This document shows positions 60,434 through 64,000 of a stretch of 64,000 nucleotides of DNA, piece by piece (positions within the stretch are counted from its first letter, which is position 1; every line of letters begins with the position of its first letter). The notes below the pieces were generated by a model. It was not told the origin of the DNA. It did not search any database and worked only from the letters and a program-made list of their open reading frames with translations. This stretch comes from JAYREN01 sp963663375 (lineage in GTDB: Bacteria; Acidobacteriota; Holophagae; Holophagales; Holophagaceae). Location: NCBI GenBank assembly GCA_963663375.1, contig OY760195.1:124001-188000 (forward strand). The letters are read 5' to 3'. The position numbers and the translations under genes were made by a program.

Positions 60434-60523
60434 CACAAGATGGAAAGGATGAAGATCGATGGGCAGGAAAGGGCGGTTCGCGCCCAATCTCCTGTCTCTC
60501 CTTTTTCATCCTGCCCATCTTGT
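60434..60523. repeat. Long hairpin repeat R7 (acaagatgggcaggatg type)
   Basis: CACAAGATGG...AAGGATGAA (60434-60454) pairs imperfectly with TTCATCCTGCCCATCTTGT (60505-60523), and the inner part continues through GGGCG-GTTCG-CGCCC. The arms show the same roughly 10-nt iteration and end-to-end fold as R1-R6. It follows the TonB-type gene directly. Confidence 0.7.
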
Positions 60524-60551
60524 TGAAGGCATCCTGTGGTGAGCCAGTGCC

Positions 60552-60995
60552 TCAGGCCTCCACGGCTTCCGCGTGCCTGCGGTTCTTCACCAGCACCAGG
60601 GTGGTGCCCTCGGTGTTGGTGCGCATCTCGACGGTGTCCATTACCTGTTTCATGAAGTAGACGCCGCGGCCGCAGGGCTTGAGGAGGTTCTCGGGCAGGT
60701 TGGGGTTGGGGATGGTGTCCAGGTTGACCCCACCGCCCTGATCCTCGATGCGGATCTCGATCTTGTTGGGGCTGGGGTCGAAGGTGACCTTCACCACCTT
60801 CTTCTTGTCCAGCTTGTTGCCATGGCGCATGGCATTGGCGATGCCTTCCTGGATCGCCAGCCAGAGGCGTTCACCATCCTCGTGGCTGAAGCTCAAATGC
60901 TTCAATAGTTCCGACCCCACGACCTGGATTAGGTCGATGAAACGGAGGTCCGTATTGCAGGTCAGAGTGACGGGCAGGAGCGGAGGAGCGGCCAT
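60552..60995 (-). CDS. Anti-sigma factor/serine kinase-type ATPase (RsbW-like HATPase)
   Basis: A 147-residue HATPase_c domain of the RsbW/SpoIIAB class. N-box residues lie in WLAIQEGIANAMRHGNK and the G1/G2 boxes in IEDQGGGVN and KPCGRGVYFMKQVMD. Such proteins hold sigma factors or phosphorylate anti-sigma antagonists. No cognate sigma factor or STAS antagonist is in the window. The ATG is preceded by GAGGT; the longer open frame upstream reads through the ispH promoter region. Confidence 0.85.
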   Translation of the reverse strand: MAAPPLLPVTLTCNTDLRFIDLIQVVGSELLKHLSFSHEDGERLWLAIQEGIANAMRHGNKLDKKKVVKVTFDPSPNKIEIRIEDQGGGVNLDTIPNPNLPENLLKPCGRGVYFMKQVMDTVEMRTNTEGTTLVLVKNRRHAEAVEA

Positions 60996-61128
60996 GTTCA
61001 AATACCTCGGGAGCCTCGGAGGTCCGAATTCATAACGGTACTTGGTTCCCAAAAAACTTGAGACGATTTTTTCTCGCGCAGGCCTCGTGTTGCTAGGCTT
61101 GCCGTGGAAAAGTGAGTGGCCTCGGGGT

Positions 61129-61160
61129 ATTCTTGAATGCTGACCGCGTAGGTCAAGAAT
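61129..61160. promoter_or_regulatory. Palindrome upstream of the ispH fusion gene
   Basis: ATTCTTGA and TCAAGAAT form an 8-bp inverted repeat, with a nested TGACC-GCGTA-GGTCA that overlaps the right half. The two pairings exclude each other. It ends 10 bp before the ATG, a position suitable for an operator or a translation-controlling hairpin. Function is inferred from symmetry alone. Confidence 0.35.
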
Positions 61161-61170
61161 CGAGGGACTC

Positions 61171-62889
61171 ATGAAGGTGCTGGTGGCCAAGACGGCTGGC
61201 TTCTGTTGGGGCGTGCGCCGGGCCATGGATGCCGTGCTGGAAGCCTCGGCCCGGGGCGAGGGAAAACGGGTCCAGACCCTGGGGCCGCTCATCCACAATC
61301 CCCAGGCCCTGGAGCTCATCGGCAAGCGCGGAGTGGCCGTGGCCGAGAGTCCCGCCGCGGTGCAGACCGGCACGGTGGTCATTCGCGCCCATGGAATCCC
61401 CATCCAGGATCTGCGAGGCCTCAAGGATCGCCAATCCAAGGGTGAATTGAAGATCGTCAACGCCACCTGTCCGGAGGTGGCCAAGGTCCACAGCAAGATT
61501 AAGAAGTGGAGCCCCAAGGGCTACTTCACCGTGATCCTGGGCATCCATGGCCATGCCGAGAGCATGGCCCACCAGAGCTTTGCTAGCCACGGCAGCATCA
61601 TCGTGGCCAATCTGGAAGAGGCGCGGGCGCTCACCGACGACCAGCTGAAGAAGGTGCTGGTGGTCGCCCAGACCACCTTCACGGTGAAGGATTTCGAGGA
61701 GATCGCCGAATACATCCGCAGCCGGGCCGTGGATATGGTGGCCGAGAACACCATCTGCGAAGACACTTGGCGCCGCCAGGCCGAGGCCCGGGAGATCGCG
61801 GCCAAGGTGGATGCGGTGGTGATCGTCGGCGGCAAGAATTCCGCCAACACTCGGCATCTGGCGGAGCTGGCCCACCAGTACGGTAAGCCCTGTCAGTTCG
61901 TGGAAATCGCTGCGGAGCTGGACCTGGATACCTTCCACGGCACCGAGACGGTAGGCGTGCTGGCGGGGGCCTCGACACCGACCTGGCTGGTGGAGGAAGT
62001 GGTGGCCGCCCTGGAACAGCTCGGCCAGGGGCCAGGCCGCTTCACGCGGCTGCTCCGCAGTGGGTTCGGGGTCCCGCTCCGCCTGGCCATCGGCGCGGCG
62101 CTCATGGCGCTGGGCATCCATGTCTGGATGGGGATTCCCCGGACCTGGCAGTACCCCCTGATCACGGCAACCTACGTGCTGGCCATGTTCATGCTGGCAC
62201 CCTATGCGGATCCGCTGGGGGTGGGTGCGCGGGGGCCTGCTCGGGCCAAGGTGCTGGAGCGGCATCGAAGGCTTCTGGTGGGCACGGGGCTGGGGAGTCT
62301 CATGGTGGCCCTGGGCCTCGCGGCCTGGCAGGGCTTGGGCTCGTTCGTCGTGGTGGCCGCCGCGGCTGCCTTTGGTCTGGCCTACAAGCGGCATCTGCGT
62401 CTGGGTTCCATGGATCTCAGCCTCGTGGCCATTCCTGGCTCCAAGGATGTGCTGGTGAGTCTGGCGCTGGCGGTGGTGGCCGTGGCCCTGCCGATGTGGC
62501 ATCACGGCGAGGTCTGGGGGCTGCGGGCCTGGAGTGGAATCCTGTTCGTGACCGCCCTGGTGTTTGCGCGCACTTCCATTCGCAACATCCAGGACATGCA
62601 GAACGACCAGATTCTCGGCAAGGAAACCCTGCCCATCCTGCTGGGCCGGCGGGCCACCAAGATCGTGCTGGCGGTTTTCCTCTTCGTGGCCTTCCTGGCG
62701 GTGGCGGGGATGACCCTGCATCTCGGGCTGCCCAATGCCTGGGTCAAACTGGTTATTCTGGCCCTCAGCGCGGCCTATCCCCTGGCCCATCTCTGGTTCT
62801 TCCACGATCGCTTCACCACGGGGCAGCGGAGCTTCAACCCGCCCCTGGAGATCGCCTTCTACCTGGTGGGGATCCTGGCCCTGGTCTGA
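61171..62889 (+). CDS. ispH: IspH (HMBPP reductase) fused to a UbiA-like membrane domain
   Basis: Residues 1 to about 285 are IspH, the last enzyme of the MEP pathway. The three [4Fe-4S] cysteines C12 (GFCWGVRR), C100 (NATCPEV) and C196 (NTICEDT) and the active-site E130 (HGHAES) are present, ending GASTPTWLVEEV. Residues from about 300 form eight or so hydrophobic helices of UbiA type, with the second aspartate motif DMQND (475-479) and GKETLPILLG. The usual first motif (NDxxDxxxD) is not seen. The single ATG and unbroken frame make the fusion real in this sequence. The second activity, if any, is unknown. Confidence 0.85.
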   Translation: MKVLVAKTAGFCWGVRRAMDAVLEASARGEGKRVQTLGPLIHNPQALELIGKRGVAVAESPAAVQTGTVVIRAHGIPIQDLRGLKDRQSKGELKIVNATCPEVAKVHSKIKKWSPKGYFTVILGIHGHAESMAHQSFASHGSIIVANLEEARALTDDQLKKVLVVAQTTFTVKDFEEIAEYIRSRAVDMVAENTICEDTWRRQAEAREIAAKVDAVVIVGGKNSANTRHLAELAHQYGKPCQFVEIAAELDLDTFHGTETVGVLAGASTPTWLVEEVVAALEQLGQGPGRFTRLLRSGFGVPLRLAIGAALMALGIHVWMGIPRTWQYPLITATYVLAMFMLAPYADPLGVGARGPARAKVLERHRRLLVGTGLGSLMVALGLAAWQGLGSFVVVAAAAAFGLAYKRHLRLGSMDLSLVAIPGSKDVLVSLALAVVAVALPMWHHGEVWGLRAWSGILFVTALVFARTSIRNIQDMQNDQILGKETLPILLGRRATKIVLAVFLFVAFLAVAGMTLHLGLPNAWVKLVILALSAAYPLAHLWFFHDRFTTGQRSFNPPLEIAFYLVGILALV

Positions 62890-62913
62890 CCCGGCTTTCG
62901 GTAGAGTGGGAGC

Positions 62914-64000
62914 ATGAACTGCCCCTCCGATTCGCAAGCTCCGGTTGAATCCAGCCATCTCAGGCAGGCGCTTCTGCTGGCTGTCTGGGCGGCGTTGTGG
63001 ATGGGGGCTCAGGGTCTGATGACCTCGCTGGGACTGGGAGCCAAGACCCAGGTGGGGTTCCTGCTGCTCGGGCTCTGCGGAGTGTTCGGTGGGGTCTTCC
63101 TGCGAGGGCGGCAGCGGTTCCTGGACCTGCTGACCTCGGTTGCCTTTGCCGTCAGCCAGATCCTTTTCCTGTCACTGGTGGTCGCCCTGGGCACCCTCCT
63201 GCCTCAGGAGCCATTCCGGATGCAAACCCACGAAGGGCTCGGGAGGCCCGTGGACGCTTGGCTCCAAGCCCTCGGCCTGGCGGATGTCTTTCACAGCCTG
63301 TGGATTTTGGCCCTGTTTGCCCTGCTCGCGCTGTCCATGGTGGCGGTGGCTTGGAAGCGACGCCCCTACTCCTTGGCCAAGGTCGGCTTCCTGCTGGTGC
63401 ACACCGCACCCGCCCTGGTGCTCATAGGCGTCCTTTGGGGGCAGTTCGCAGGAGTCAGGGCCTGGGCCGAACTGAAGGTGGGGCAGGGCACGGATCATTT
63501 TCAGCGGCTGGGAGGTGCGGAGTCCGACAAGGTCTTTGCGCTGCCGGGATTCCAGGTGCGGCTGGAGCGCCTCGAGGTGCGGAGACGGGGAACCGAGGCC
63601 CGGCTTCTGGCCTCCGTTTCCAAAGAGGACAACGGAGCCTCCTCGCGTCGTTCCGAATCCCTGCCCCTGGCGGAGGGGAGTCGCGGGAGGCTCCTGGATA
63701 CCGGCCTGGAATACGAAGTGGAGCGCTTCATCCCCAGGGCCGTGCCCTTCGGGAATCTGCCGGTTCCGCCCACGGAAGCCAGGGATCCCGAGGCGCTCGT
63801 GGTGCTGCTCGGAGTCGGAAGCCCGGAGCCCCTGCTGGGGACGCTGCACGCTTTTGGAGATGATTTTCGCAAGGATGAACCCCAGGGCCGTTTCGCCGTA
63901 ATTTTCCGGGAGCAGATGGACGGGTCCCTGCTGGCCACCCTGCGCCCCCGCCCGGCCCAGGCGGAGCAGCTGGTGGCCACCCTCGAGGGCCGCAGATCCG
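62914..64000 (+). CDS. resB: ResB-like cytochrome c biogenesis protein, partial
   Basis: This 362-residue fragment continues past the window end. Three to four hydrophobic helices lie in the first 170 residues. VALGTLLPQE, the FHSLWILALFALLALSM segment and KVGFLLVHTAPALVLIGVLW match the ResB/Ccs1 pattern of haem delivery to apocytochrome c. A large periplasmic beta-rich domain begins near 175. The ATG follows GTGGGAG. A CcsA/CcmC-like partner would be expected next. Assignment rests on the helix pattern, so a related membrane protein is possible. Confidence 0.75.
   Translation, partial: MNCPSDSQAPVESSHLRQALLLAVWAALWMGAQGLMTSLGLGAKTQVGFLLLGLCGVFGGVFLRGRQRFLDLLTSVAFAVSQILFLSLVVALGTLLPQEPFRMQTHEGLGRPVDAWLQALGLADVFHSLWILALFALLALSMVAVAWKRRPYSLAKVGFLLVHTAPALVLIGVLWGQFAGVRAWAELKVGQGTDHFQRLGGAESDKVFALPGFQVRLERLEVRRRGTEARLLASVSKEDNGASSRRSESLPLAEGSRGRLLDTGLEYEVERFIPRAVPFGNLPVPPTEARDPEALVVLLGVGSPEPLLGTLHAFGDDFRKDEPQGRFAVIFREQMDGSLLATLRPRPAQAEQLVATLEGRRS

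Overview
The window is about 64 kb of high-GC bacterial chromosome with dense, mostly ordinary gene packing. I found no rRNA, tRNA or CRISPR array. The gene content points to an anaerobic, diderm, amino-acid-using bacterium with type IV pili and cytochrome c maturation. It carries [FeFe]-hydrogenase maturases, a complete beta-lysine degradation operon, a PilT-like motor, ExbD/TonB and ResB. Two DUF2911 proteins, a DUF885 protein and a Ser/Thr kinase with TPRs would suit Acidobacteriota of the Holophaga/Geothrix type. That assignment is inference and no marker gene here proves it.

Region 1 (1-16.5 kb) is a hydrogenase-maturation neighbourhood. A minus-strand operon hydF-hydE-threonine aldolase-CDF transporter lies behind an FNR-like site. 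A hemerythrin, a HAD phosphatase and a large Ser/Thr kinase follow, then aspartase, an exported Ig-like protein and hydG. No hydrogenase structural gene is present. Divergent from hydG is a two-gene flavo-iron-sulfur dehydrogenase of the sarcosine/proline dehydrogenase type.

Region 2 (16.5-36.2 kb) is mainly housekeeping: dinB-like, yraN, an ArAE/FUSC-like permease, uvrC, scpA, wbuC-like cupin, lipA, a 2-hydroxyacid dehydrogenase, a Gcr-type membrane protein, dtd, a DUF885 protein, two isoaspartate methyltransferases, two DUF2911 proteins and two metallo-beta-lactamase-fold hydrolases. It also holds a 275-bp mini insertion element with a CTAG target duplication, and an in-frame 129-bp tandem repeat at the scpA/cupin junction.

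Region 3 (36.2-49.2 kb) is the centrepiece, a lysine-degradation operon: kdd, kat-like aminotransferase, kce, kamA, kamB-like, kamC (MutS-like), kamD, kamE, atoD, atoA, thiolase. KamA makes beta-lysine, KamDE makes 3,5-diaminohexanoate, Kdd oxidises it and Kce transfers it to CoA. The usual lyase Kal is absent. A class III aminotransferase that resembles the acyl-CoA beta-transaminase Kat probably makes acetoacetyl-CoA, which the terminal thiolase can split. Three long hairpin repeats interrupt the operon, and one of them carries a GxxExxY nuclease-like gene between its arms.

Region 4 (49.2-64 kb) holds a divergent PilT-like ATPase with a duplicated N-domain, topB, a TlpA-like thioredoxin, a LytS/LytTR two-component system with an exported protein between its genes, a PRTase-like protein, exbD-tonB, an anti-sigma-type ATPase, an IspH fused to a UbiA-like membrane domain, and the start of resB.

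The strongest unusual signals are the hairpin repeats with roughly 10-nt internal periodicity (seven copies), the GxxExxY cassette as a loaded form of one of them, the IspH-UbiA fusion, and the in-frame tandem repeat at 24 kb.
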